Below, in pieces: positions 26,026-34,684 of a DNA stretch of 64,000 nucleotides. How positions within the stretch are numbered: position 1 is the first letter of the stretch; each line of letters opens with the position of its first letter. The DNA lies in the NCBI RefSeq assembly GCF_010723305.1, contig NZ_BLKW01000002.1:1178001-1242000 (forward strand). The letters are read 5' to 3'. The notes beneath the pieces are model-generated. The model had not been told where the DNA came from. It worked only from the letters and a program-made list of their open reading frames with translations, and made no database searches. The DNA is from Mycobacterium botniense. Its GTDB lineage: Bacteria; Actinomycetota; Actinomycetes; Mycobacteriales; Mycobacteriaceae. The position numbers were made by a program, and so were the translations under genes.

Positions 26026-27504
26026 TCAAGCCACGGTCTCGACGACACATCGCCGATGTCGCACCCGGATCGGCCGGTCCTGGCGAGCCACCTTTTCACT
26101 GGTTTTGGTCCAAACGTGCCGGATGTCCTCGAGTTGCCTGTTTGTGGTTTCGGGGGCGCACCGGTAGACGAAGACAAAGCTGATCAGGGCGAGCGCACCG
26201 AGAATGGCGAACACGGCTGTGCCACCAAGCGATGTCAGCAGCGTAACGAAAACAGCGACGACGATCGCGTTGGCCACCAGATTGGCGGTGTGCATGACAG
26301 CTGATCCGAGTGACCGCAGCCGTGCCGGCAAGCTCTCACCGGCATACACGCACGCCAGGGGACCGAAGCCGGCGTTGAAACCTAAGGTGAACAGCAGTAC
26401 GCCGACGACTCCGAAGACGGTCGGCATGCCACCGGAGTTCCCGCCGAATGCGAAGGCGCCCATCAGCACCAAGTCTGCACTGACCATGATGGCGATTCCG
26501 GTTAACAAAACCGGCCGGCGGCCCAGCCGGTCGACGAACACCAGCGAGACGAATACTGCGACCAAAGCAAAGACCTGAATGAGTGCTGGCAACACCAGCA
26601 ATGCGAAGTTGCCCCGCAGGCCCATCGACTGAAACAGCAACGGGCCGTACGAGATGATCGCATTAATGCCGGTGATTTGGACGAGAAAGCCCAGCACCAC
26701 GACGAAGATGGTCGCCCGCAAGTACGGTCCGCGGATCATCTCGGCAAGTGCGCGAACACCGGCCTGCTCTTCGTCGAGCGCTGTACTGATCTCGACGAGC
26801 TCAGCCTCTACATCCGCAGTGGGCTGTCCCCGCTGCAAGGCACGCCGCGCGTCAGCGACGCGGCCCTTGATCATGTACCACCGAGCGGTGTCGTCCACTC
26901 GGCGCAACAGCGCCAGCACCAGAAGAGCCGGTACAGCGGCCAACCCCAGCACCCACCGCCAGCTTTGCTGAGTGCCCAGCAGATAGGCGGAGAGATAGCC
27001 GAGCGCAATGCCTGCCACGTTGGCCGCCTGATAGGTGACGAGCAGGGACCCCCGTATCCGGGCCGGCGCCGATTCGGCCACGAACACCGGAACCACCACA
27101 TACGACACCCCAATAGCCAGACCAGCCAACAGTCGTGCGGTAACCAGCGCGGGCAACGACACCGAGAGCGCGCCGAACAGCGCAAACCCCGCGTAGGACG
27201 CCACCACCACGATCAGCGATTTTCTCCGCCCGATGACGTTGGCAAGCGCACCGGCACCGATCGCTCCGGCGATATCACCGACGGCCAGCGCCGTCGTCAC
27301 CACTTCTTGGTGGCGCGCGCTCAGGCTGAACTCATCGGTGATGAACAGCAAGACGCCGCCGATACTGGAGACGTCATAGCCGGAGACCAGGCCAATGCTC
27401 ACGGCGACCAGAGCCACCAATAGGCCGTAGTGCGACGACGGTTGCTGGCAGGGCCGGCCGAGTCGCAGCCCTGTCGGCGTTGATGCCGGGCGCCGAGTGC
27501 TCAC
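26026..27504 (-). CDS. MFS transporter, sugar porter family
   Basis: A 492-residue transporter with 12 predicted membrane segments. The sugar-porter signature [17 protein letters not shown] lies after segment 4, GRRKSLIVV between 2 and 3, and [11 protein letters not shown] between 8 and 9. Start GTG 27504 overlaps the egtD stop by four bases, so it belongs to the egtA-egtD unit. The family usually imports sugars by proton symport, but the operon suggests a betaine or thiol-related cargo such as hercynine or ergothioneine. The longer frame to 27549 lies inside egtD. Confidence 0.85.
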   Translation of the reverse strand: MSTRRPASTPTGLRLGRPCQQPSSHYGLLVALVAVSIGLVSGYDVSSIGGVLLFITDEFSLSARHQEVVTTALAVGDIAGAIGAGALANVIGRRKSLIVVVASYAGFALFGALSVSLPALVTARLLAGLAIGVSYVVVPVFVAESAPARIRGSLLVTYQAANVAGIALGYLSAYLLGTQQSWRWVLGLAAVPALLVLALLRRVDDTARWYMIKGRVADARRALQRGQPTADVEAELVEISTALDEEQAGVRALAEMIRGPYLRATIFVVVLGFLVQITGINAIISYGPLLFQSMGLRGNFALLVLPALIQVFALVAVFVSLVFVDRLGRRPVLLTGIAIMVSADLVLMGAFAFGGNSGGMPTVFGVVGVLLFTLGFNAGFGPLACVYAGESLPARLRSLGSAVMHTANLVANAIVVAVFVTLLTSLGGTAVFAILGALALISFVFVYRCAPETTNRQLEDIRHVWTKTSEKVARQDRPIRVRHRRCVVETVA

Positions 27505-28466
27505 TTGACGGCCAGTGACAGACCGAAGTCGCCGGCAGTGTCGGTCCACCAGCGGGTTTGATGCAGGCCCGCCGCGGCCAGTTCGGAAACCACCATCTCG
27601 CGGTGGAACTTACAGGACACCTCGGTGAGCATTTCCTCGCCGGCGGCGAACTCGACGGTCAAGCCCAGCGCGCCGACCCGCACCCGCTGGCGGCTACTGG
27701 CCCGCAGCCACATTTCGATTCGCTGTTCGGCGGCGTTCCAGCATGCGACGTGAGTGAAGGCGCCGAGATTGAAGTCGGCGTCGAGTTCACGGTTGATCAC
27801 GGCGAGCACGTTGCGGTTAAACGCAGCGGTCACCCCGGCGGGATCGTCATAGGCGCGAATCAACCGGCCAACGTCTTTGACCAGGTCGATACCCAACAAC
27901 AGGCTGTCCCCAGGCTGTAGCACCGCAGCCAGTGATGCCAGAAACCGGGCGCGCGGTCGAGGGGTGAGGTTCCCGATCGTCGAGCCCAAAAACGCGAACA
28001 GGCGGCGGCCTCCGCAGGGAATTTCGGTCAGGTGCTCCTCGAAATCGCCGCACACAGCCGCGATGTCGAGACCCGGGTACTCGAGTGATATCGCTGTCAC
28101 CGCAGCCGCCAATACGCTGGCGTCGACATCGAACGGCACGAATTTACGCAGACGTTCACAAGCGCCCAGTGCGTCGAGCAGTATTCGGGTTTTCTCCGAC
28201 GTTCCGCTGCCGAGTTCGACCAGGGTGTCCGCCCCGGTGGCTGAGGCGACCTCAGCGGAACAGGCGTGCAGGATCTCAGTCTCGGCCCGGGTCGGGTAAT
28301 ACTCGGGTAGCCGGGTGATCTGGTCGAACAAGACGCTACCTGTCGCGTCGTAAAACCACTTGGGCGGCAACGACTTCGGACAGCCTGTCAAGCCTTCGAG
28401 CACATCGCGACATAACAGCGGATATAGCGAGTCCGCGGCGAGGTGATTGGACAGCGACAGGGTCAT
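27501..28466 (-). CDS. egtD: L-histidine N-alpha-methyltransferase
   Basis: Trimethylates histidine to hercynine with three SAM, the first committed step to ergothioneine. Seen: [33 protein letters not shown], the SAM motif [21 protein letters not shown] and [11 protein letters not shown] at the C-terminus, all as in M. tuberculosis EgtD (Rv3701c). ATG 28466 gives 321 residues, the same as Rv3701c, and has GGAAGGA at the right distance; an ATG at 28481 is less likely. Lies between egtA and the transporter. egtB, egtC and egtE are not beside it. Confidence 0.95.
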   Translation of the reverse strand: MTLSLSNHLAADSLYPLLCRDVLEGLTGCPKSLPPKWFYDATGSVLFDQITRLPEYYPTRAETEILHACSAEVASATGADTLVELGSGTSEKTRILLDALGACERLRKFVPFDVDASVLAAAVTAISLEYPGLDIAAVCGDFEEHLTEIPCGGRRLFAFLGSTIGNLTPRPRARFLASLAAVLQPGDSLLLGIDLVKDVGRLIRAYDDPAGVTAAFNRNVLAVINRELDADFNLGAFTHVACWNAAEQRIEMWLRASSRQRVRVGALGLTVEFAAGEEMLTEVSCKFHREMVVSELAAAGLHQTRWWTDTAGDFGLSLAVK

Positions 28467-28497
28467 CACAGTCCTTCCCAATCGAAGCGGCCAGCAG

Positions 28498-29769
28498 TCA
28501 GGTCAGTGGTTGGGCCATGCGGGTCAGGGTGGGAACGATGCCGTGGGCGATGACGTCGTCAGCGAAATCATCGGCGGGACAGCGGCCCTGTTCGACGGCG
28601 CGGATCAGCTGGGCCATCATGTCCTGCAGCGAGGACGGGGCGCGGTGAGCGGCGATGTCCACGCAGCGGTTGGCGGCAACATACAGGCGCCGGTTGGCCA
28701 GCCCGAGGCGAGCCGCGGTGTCCCAGGCGGTGGCCACCGGTTCAACGGCTTCGGCGGCCTGGTCGGCGGCCGTGGGGTCGTCAAGCAGGGTGACGATGGT
28801 GAATACCACCGCAGGCCAGATGTCGTCGGGAACGGCATCGAGGTAGCGGATTTCCAGCCAGCCGCGGGGGCGCACCGGAGGAAACAGGGTGCTGAGGTGG
28901 TAGTCCAGATCCGCGGCGGTGGGACAGCGTCCGCCCAGCAGGGTATGCCCGTCAGCCCAGTCGGTGAACGGCACGTACTCGGTGACGGGCACCACCTCGG
29001 GTTGGTGTACCAACATCACCGGCGCCTTGAGCGCATAACGTGCCCAGTCGGCGCCGGGATCCTCACCGCTGGCGCTCAAGATGGGCCCACAACGCGCGGA
29101 GTCCAGCTCACTCCATACCCGTTGGCGCGTGGACAACCACCCCGAAAACTTTCCGGCCAACAGCGGAGAATTGGCCGCGATCGCGACCATGGTCGGGCCC
29201 AGCGCATGAGCCAACCGCACCCGAGCCGCCCAGCCGGCTTGCGGGCCGGCGTCCACATTGACCTGCACCGAGGCCGTCGAGGTCATCATCGCCGCACCGG
29301 CCGCAGCGGTGCGGCTCGCGATGAAAAACCGTTCCATCGCCCGATAGCGCGCACCCGGATTGGCCCGCCTGGCCGGGCGCAGCGGGTCGGCGCCCACCAG
29401 CACGAGGCCCAACCCCGCCTCCGCGAAAGCTGCACGCAGCACCTGCTGGTCACGGCGCATCGCGTCGATCGCGGTCAGCACCGACTTGACGGGCGGGCCC
29501 GACAACTCCACTGCGCCCCCAGGTTCAACACTGACCGCGCTGCCACCCGGCAACGCCGGCAGCGAGTCGATCACGTCGACGATCTGCGGCCAGGCGGGCC
29601 GGCGAGCGAGCTCGCGCAGATCGAAACAATGTGCTTCAAGCTCCAGGCCAACCCGGCCCGCGTGGCCATCGGTCAAACACGTATCGCTGATGTAGTGCGC
29701 AGCATCCACTGAATCGGCGAGTTCGCCTTCGACCAGGCACGACCCACGCAACTGCGATGTACACGCCAT
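28498..29769 (-). CDS. egtA: Glutamate-cysteine ligase EgtA
   Basis: Makes gamma-glutamylcysteine, the sulfur donor that EgtB joins to hercynine. The 423-residue protein shows [43 protein letters not shown] in part, [32 protein letters not shown] and [12 protein letters not shown], typical of actinobacterial EgtA/GshA (Rv3704c). It is the first gene of the egtA-egtD-MFS unit, ending 31 bases before egtD. In M. tuberculosis egtA is next to egtB, absent here. Confidence 0.94.
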   Translation of the reverse strand: MACTSQLRGSCLVEGELADSVDAAHYISDTCLTDGHAGRVGLELEAHCFDLRELARRPAWPQIVDVIDSLPALPGGSAVSVEPGGAVELSGPPVKSVLTAIDAMRRDQQVLRAAFAEAGLGLVLVGADPLRPARRANPGARYRAMERFFIASRTAAAGAAMMTSTASVQVNVDAGPQAGWAARVRLAHALGPTMVAIAANSPLLAGKFSGWLSTRQRVWSELDSARCGPILSASGEDPGADWARYALKAPVMLVHQPEVVPVTEYVPFTDWADGHTLLGGRCPTAADLDYHLSTLFPPVRPRGWLEIRYLDAVPDDIWPAVVFTIVTLLDDPTAADQAAEAVEPVATAWDTAARLGLANRRLYVAANRCVDIAAHRAPSSLQDMMAQLIRAVEQGRCPADDFADDVIAHGIVPTLTRMAQPLT

Positions 29770-30058
29770 ATCACCGATTCCTCTCGCCTGGGATCCGGAT
29801 GTCGCAAGTCACTGGGTATTCGTCACCATGCCCGGTGTGGTTGGGGTGAAAAGATCCGGGTATGCCTTTGGTCTGAGGTAGCAGGTTTCGGTCCGTGACC
29901 GGTCTCGGCAGGCTCAGCGGATGTGGATCAGCGGATACGGGCAGGAACCAGTCCGGGTGTATTCTTAGTTACGCGAACGAACTATCCCACTGGCGTCGCC
30001 GATGACACGGGCTCGAACCGTGCGCGCCCGGGCTCGATGACGGAAAAAGGAGGCGGTT

Positions 30059-30949
30059 ATGTCCCGAACTCCGGGGGATACCTGGGACATCGTGACGAGT
30101 GTTGGGTTTACCGCATTAGCTGTCTGTGCGGCGCGTGCGCTGGACGCTGCGCTGGAGCCACCTTTGGCGAACGATACTTTCGCCGCCAGTTTCGTGGCCG
30201 CCTCCGGTGAGCCAAATCTCATGACGGCACTGGCAAAGACCGATCTGAGCAGTGCAGTAGGGTTCAATGCACGCTGGGTGGGAGTGCGGACGCGGTTTTT
30301 CGATGACTTTTTCACCAGCGCGATCCGGTGCGGATCACGGCAGGCCGTGATTTTGGCAGCTGGATTAGATTGCCGCGCATACCGATTGGTTTGGCCGGAC
30401 GATTGCATCGTTTACGAGGTCGATCAGCCGCGAGTGCTCGAGTTCAAACAACAAGTGCTTGATAAGCGGGGCGCGCAGCCATCGACGCGCCGTATGGCCG
30501 TCGCGGCGGATTTACGGGAGGACTGGGTCCGCCCGCTGGTTGCAGCGGGGTTCGACCCCGCGCAGCCGACCGCATGGGCGCTGGAAGGCCTGCTGCCGTA
30601 TCTTCCCGGTCCTGCCCAGGATGTGCTGTTCGAGAAGCTGCACGAGTTGTCAGCAGTCGGAAGTGAGATTGCCGCCGAACTCGGGCCGGAGCCCGGAGAG
30701 CTGCGAGAATACGCCGAGCACATGCGGACCGTCCGCCAAGATGGCACACAGTCCCCGATTCTGGATTTGTGGTACGACGACCCGCATATCAACATCAAAA
30801 GCTGGCTGCGTGAGCGGGGTTGGGACGTCACCAGCGCCGACTTGGTCGATAAGGCCGCTAACGACTATGGTCGACCATTCCACGGGCTGCCACCCGTGTT
30901 CGAGCGGCTGCTGCGCACTAAATTCTTCACCGCAACTCGCAAACGTTGA
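30059..30949 (+). CDS. SAM-dependent methyltransferase, UPF0677/TIGR00027 family
   Basis: A 296-residue member of the large mycobacterial putative methyltransferase family. Seen: TRFFDDFFTSAIRCGSRQAV, the SAM motif VILAAGLDCRAYRL, VYEVDQPRVLEFK, LPYLPGPAQDVLFEKL. AAAGGAGG lies 6 bases before the ATG. These proteins resemble leucine carboxyl methyltransferases and are often O-methyltransferases of lipids or small molecules. It is divergent from egtA and stands alone. Confidence 0.9.
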   Translation: MSRTPGDTWDIVTSVGFTALAVCAARALDAALEPPLANDTFAASFVAASGEPNLMTALAKTDLSSAVGFNARWVGVRTRFFDDFFTSAIRCGSRQAVILAAGLDCRAYRLVWPDDCIVYEVDQPRVLEFKQQVLDKRGAQPSTRRMAVAADLREDWVRPLVAAGFDPAQPTAWALEGLLPYLPGPAQDVLFEKLHELSAVGSEIAAELGPEPGELREYAEHMRTVRQDGTQSPILDLWYDDPHINIKSWLRERGWDVTSADLVDKAANDYGRPFHGLPPVFERLLRTKFFTATRKR

Positions 30950-31101
30950 AGCACAGTGGTTTTGCTGAATAAGAAGATGTCTAACCTCAGCAGACGAATC
31001 GGAATAGGGGCAGATTTGGCGGTCGATGAGCGCGTCGCGGGAGCACAACCATCGACAAGTCAACTCGGGGGGCCTCGCGCCAACTCAACTGCTACTAATC
31101 G

Positions 31102-32832
31102 ATGGGGAGGATGACGTCAGCCATGACGGCAAAGAATTCAGCCGACGTGTCGGAAGCTGCGGCCGATTTGGTGGCTTTGCTCGCCGACGAGGGGGTGTCC
31201 CACTTTTTCCTCAATCCCGGCACCGATTCAGCCCCGCTGCAGGAGGCGCTGGCGGCGGCACGCACAGCCGGAACGCCCGCCCCGCAAGCAGTGCTGTGCG
31301 TCCACGAAAGCGTCGCGCTGGCGGCGGCCATCGGCCACCACATGATCGGCGGACGACCCCAGGCAGTGATGGTGCACGTGGACGCGGGAACATTGAATCT
31401 TGGTTGCCAGATCCACAACGCCCAGCGCAACCGGACGCCGGTGGTCGTGTTCGCCGGGCGCGCGCCGTACACCTCGGTACCACAGATCCGCGGTCATCGC
31501 GATAGTCACATCCACTGGCAGCAGGAGCAGCTCGACCAGCAGGCCGTCATGCGTGCCTACGGTAAATGGCATATGGAGGTGCCGCGTGGCCGCGAGCTAG
31601 CGCCCATTGTGCGCCGGGCATTTCAGGTCGCCCAGTCCAGCCCACCCGGGCCGGCCTACGTCATGTTGCCCCGGGAAGCTTTGATGGAGCCCGGTTCCCG
31701 CCCGCTGCCGCGGCGGCTGACGCCGGCTGTGCCGCCAGGCCCGGACCCGGGTGCGCTGGAGCGTCTGGCAGCGATTCTGGTGGCCGCTACCAAAGTGGTG
31801 ATCGTCACGGCACGAGCCGGTGCCGACCCGGCCAGCGCGTCCGTGCTGGCGCGGATCGCCGAGTTGCTGGGCGCGCCGGTAGTGGATCAGGGTGACCGGC
31901 GCAACCTGCCGAGCGGTCACCCACTGCACAGCGTGGGTGATCCGGCGCCGCTGGAATCTGCTGACACCGTACTACTTGTCGACTCCGAAGTGCCTTGGGT
32001 GCCCACGCAGATCGCCCCCCCTAAGGACGCGCGGGTGGTGCAAATCGACGTGGATCCCATCAAGCCGGCGATGCCGCTGTGGTGCTACCCGGTCGAGATC
32101 GCGCTGACCGCCGATAGCCGCGCAGCACTCCCGTTGCTCGAACAGGCGCTGCTGCGCCAGGCCACGGCTGAACTACGGCAACGATGGAGTGGGCGTCGGC
32201 ACGCTGCGGAAGCTGAAATCGCCCAACGTCGGCACCAGGCGCATCGCAAGGCGGAATCCAGCCGCTCGGCTGATGCCCCAGACGCGATGCTGGCTGCCCT
32301 GAATCGCGCGCTGCCAGAAGATGCCGTGGTGATCGAGGAAGCCGTCACCAGCCGGCCCGCGGTGAGCAGGCAGGTGTCACGAGCACCGGGGCGTTTCTTC
32401 GACACCGGCGCGCCGGCGCTGGGCTGGGCACTTGGCGGCGCCTTCGGCGCCAAACTCGCGCGCCCCGAAGCGCCGGTGGTCGCGATCTGCGGCGATGGCT
32501 CGTTCAACTTTAGTGTGCCGACTGCAGCGTTGTGGTCCGCTCACCGGTATGCCGCCGCATTCGTCACGGTTGTGCTGAACAACCATTCCTATTGGGCATC
32601 GAAGCAGCCGGTGATCGACCTGTACCCCGATGGAGCATCCGTACAGGCCAACGACTTTGCCGAGACACAGCTAACACCCGACATCGATTACGTCGCGCTG
32701 GCAGCGGCGTGCGGGGGAATCGGCCAGGTTGTGCACAGTCCCCAGGACATGGAGGACGCCGTCCAGTGGGCACTCGCCGAGGCCGGCCAAGGCCGCTGCG
32801 CGGTATTGGACGTGCATCTGCCGCAGCCATAA
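31102..32832 (+). CDS. Thiamine-pyrophosphate-dependent enzyme, acetolactate synthase / benzoylformate decarboxylase-like
   Basis: About 576 residues in the standard three-domain TPP fold. Seen: N-terminal Pyr domain with FLNPGTDSAPLQEAL and the catalytic Glu in LCVHESVALAAAIGHHM, central DHS-type domain, and C-terminal PP domain with GDGSFNFSVPTAALWSAHRY and VTVVLNN, the GDG-N cofactor motif. Some non-acetolactate relatives are decarboxylases of 2-oxoacids. Start is ambiguous: ATG 31102, 31111 or 31123; GGGGAGG fits 31123 best. No small subunit gene follows, which argues against a biosynthetic acetolactate synthase. Confidence 0.87.
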   Translation: MGRMTSAMTAKNSADVSEAAADLVALLADEGVSHFFLNPGTDSAPLQEALAAARTAGTPAPQAVLCVHESVALAAAIGHHMIGGRPQAVMVHVDAGTLNLGCQIHNAQRNRTPVVVFAGRAPYTSVPQIRGHRDSHIHWQQEQLDQQAVMRAYGKWHMEVPRGRELAPIVRRAFQVAQSSPPGPAYVMLPREALMEPGSRPLPRRLTPAVPPGPDPGALERLAAILVAATKVVIVTARAGADPASASVLARIAELLGAPVVDQGDRRNLPSGHPLHSVGDPAPLESADTVLLVDSEVPWVPTQIAPPKDARVVQIDVDPIKPAMPLWCYPVEIALTADSRAALPLLEQALLRQATAELRQRWSGRRHAAEAEIAQRRHQAHRKAESSRSADAPDAMLAALNRALPEDAVVIEEAVTSRPAVSRQVSRAPGRFFDTGAPALGWALGGAFGAKLARPEAPVVAICGDGSFNFSVPTAALWSAHRYAAAFVTVVLNNHSYWASKQPVIDLYPDGASVQANDFAETQLTPDIDYVALAAACGGIGQVVHSPQDMEDAVQWALAEAGQGRCAVLDVHLPQP

Positions 32833-33424
32833 CCGTGTTTGTCTCGTGACCGCGGCGTTTCGGGCGAGGTCACACGTGGGCGAGGCGCGCACGGCGAAGC
32901 TGGTGCACAACAGTGGTGGAACAGTGGTGGAAGAAGAACCCGTGAAGGCGATCGCGATTGAGGAAACGTGTCGCTATGAGAAGCCCACGACAGCGGGATT
33001 CGCGTCGCAAGGCTGCCGGTGACGGCTGATGTGCCCGCCGCTCGGAAAGCTGATGGGCTTCACAAATTTTCGTCTTCCAGAGATTGCGCCAAGGTCTTTT
33101 CGTTGACCGGTCCAGGTAACCAGATGCCGCCGGATTCGCGGGTTACGGTGGACGGTGCGCGAAAATCAACGTCTGCGCGCTAACCGTGTCGGAGGCCGTA
33201 TCAGGATCTCGATGCGCAGCGCCTACGGGCAAGATGCCCGTGCAGTATTTCCAGACCAATATCGCCGCCACGACTCGGGCGTGTTCTCGCGTGCCGCACC
33301 GATTGGCGCGACAAGCGGTCGGCGTCGACACGGTGACGTTCTCCACCGACCGGCCGCACAGCAGCCGGACATCCTGGGCGGCCGGGCATCCTTCCATGTC
33401 GGCGGAGAGGGTGGCAGCCAAGCG
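32833..33424. other. Gene-free stretch upstream of the TetR gene
   Basis: No frame here has a family signature. The TetR frame is open back to 33155, but that part reads like non-coding DNA. The only clear element is the GTACGGTAC operator at its end. Confidence 0.5.
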
Positions 33425-33433
33425 GTACGGTAC
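33425..33433. promoter_or_regulatory. Operator GTACGGTAC upstream of TetR gene
   Basis: GTACGGTAC is the reverse complement of GTACCGTAC found at 34143-34151 upstream of mmpS. A shared near-palindrome before the regulator and before its likely target is what a TetR autoregulator would need. Confidence 0.55.
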
Positions 33434-33460
33434 TGGGCTGTACTACCTGAGGGTTCTATC

Positions 33461-34066
33461 GTGAATGCTGTGTCCGAGGCCCGCGATCACGCCGTCGACT
33501 CTTCACCATGGTCTCCGCGGGAGGCTGAGTTACTTGAGGTCACATTGCGGCTGCTGCAGGAACACGGCTATGAACGGTTGACCGTCGACGCGGTGGCGGC
33601 CACCGCCCGGGCCAGCAAGGCAACCGTGTACCGGCGCTGGCCGTCGAAAGCTGAACTGGTGTTGGCCGCGTTCATCGAGGGTATCCGCCACGTCGCGGTT
33701 CCCCCCGAGACCGGCAGCCTCCGGGGTGATTTGTTGCGAATCGGGGAGAAGGTGTGTGAGCACGCCCGCCAGCACGCCAGTACCATCCGCGCTGTCCTGG
33801 TCGAGGTGTCGCGCAACCCCGCGCTCAACGAGGTGATGCAGCATGAGTTCGTCGACCAGCGGAAAGCCTTGATCCACCACGTGCTGCGACAGGCCGTTGA
33901 CCGTGGTGAGATCGATAGCGCCGTCATCAGCGACGAGCTGTGGGATCTACTACCGGGCTACCTGATCTTCCGGTCCATCATCACCGGCCGGCCCCCGACT
34001 CGCCGTACTGTGCGAGCCCTGGTCGACGACGTCGTCCTGCCTAGCCTCACCCGGCCCACGCGATAA
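33461..34066 (+). CDS. TetR family regulator of the adjacent mmpS-mmpL
   Basis: Read from GTG 33461 it has 201 residues: TetR helix-turn-helix at about 20-70 (LLEVTLRLLQEHGYERLTV, ATARASKATVYRRWPSKAEL) and a TetR_C-type ligand domain. The longer frame to 33155 has no sensible protein. It is followed by mmpS-mmpL on the same strand, and matching GTACNGTAC sites precede both units, so it likely represses the efflux pair and itself. Confidence 0.9.
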   Translation: MNAVSEARDHAVDSSPWSPREAELLEVTLRLLQEHGYERLTVDAVAATARASKATVYRRWPSKAELVLAAFIEGIRHVAVPPETGSLRGDLLRIGEKVCEHARQHASTIRAVLVEVSRNPALNEVMQHEFVDQRKALIHHVLRQAVDRGEIDSAVISDELWDLLPGYLIFRSIITGRPPTRRTVRALVDDVVLPSLTRPTR

Positions 34067-34127
34067 CACACAGGGCACCACCGGCGCTCTGCTCCGCTGA
34101 GCTCGACGGGCTGTTTACTCGTCTCTT

Positions 34128-34155
34128 GTACTGTCCGGTCCCGTACCGTACTGTA
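34128..34155 (+). promoter_or_regulatory. Operator/promoter region of mmpS-mmpL
   Basis: GTACTGT occurs at 34128-34134 and 34148-34154, and GTACCGTAC at 34143-34151. The repeats are 20 bases apart, two helical turns. They lie about 85-110 bases upstream of the mmpS start and mirror the site before the TetR gene. Confidence 0.5.
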
Positions 34156-34237
34156 AAAGCCGTCGCCTCTCGCTCGACACGCTGGGAAGACGACCTCGCC
34201 TGTGCGATCGTGTCACCGGTTATCGAAAGGTTAACGG

Positions 34238-34684
34238 GTGAACGGGATTTCAATTACCAACGTAGTCAGACGGGGATGGATGCTGCTGGTCGCCGTCGTT
34301 GTCGTGGCGGTCGCGGGGTTCGGCGTGTATCGCCTGCACGGCGTCTTCGGAGCGCACCATAAAACGTCAGCTGCCGACGGCATCTCAAATGAAATTATTC
34401 CGTTCAACCCCAAGCATGTGACCCTCGAGGTCTTTGGCGCCCCGGGGACTGTCGCAACCATCAACTACCTGGACGTCAATGCTGAGCCAAAACAAGTCGT
34501 CGACACACCGCTGCCGTGGAGGTACGAAATTACGACCACGCTGCCCGCGGTCGTCGCCAACGTGGTGGCGCAGGGCAACGGCAATTCCATCGGGTGTCGC
34601 ATCACCATCAACGGCGTCGTCAAAGACGAAAGGACCGTCAACGAAATGAACGCCTACACCTTCTGCCTGGATAAGTCCGGATGA
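34238..34684 (+). CDS. mmpS: MmpS family membrane protein
   Basis: A 148-residue accessory of RND lipid/siderophore transporters. Seen: one membrane helix at about 12-33 ([18 protein letters not shown]), then a periplasmic beta domain with [32 protein letters not shown] and [16 protein letters not shown] with a conserved Cys pair (GCR ... FCLDKSG). GTG start at 34238 fits the family N-terminus. Its stop overlaps the mmpL start (ATGA). Which of MmpS1-5 it equals cannot be told. Confidence 0.93.
   Translation: MNGISITNVVRRGWMLLVAVVVVAVAGFGVYRLHGVFGAHHKTSAADGISNEIIPFNPKHVTLEVFGAPGTVATINYLDVNAEPKQVVDTPLPWRYEITTTLPAVVANVVAQGNGNSIGCRITINGVVKDERTVNEMNAYTFCLDKSG

Noticed and set aside
33143..33421. 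Minus-strand 92-codon frame upstream of TetR, considered as a transposase remnant
   Set aside because: No DDE or helix-turn-helix motif, no inverted repeats or target duplication nearby.
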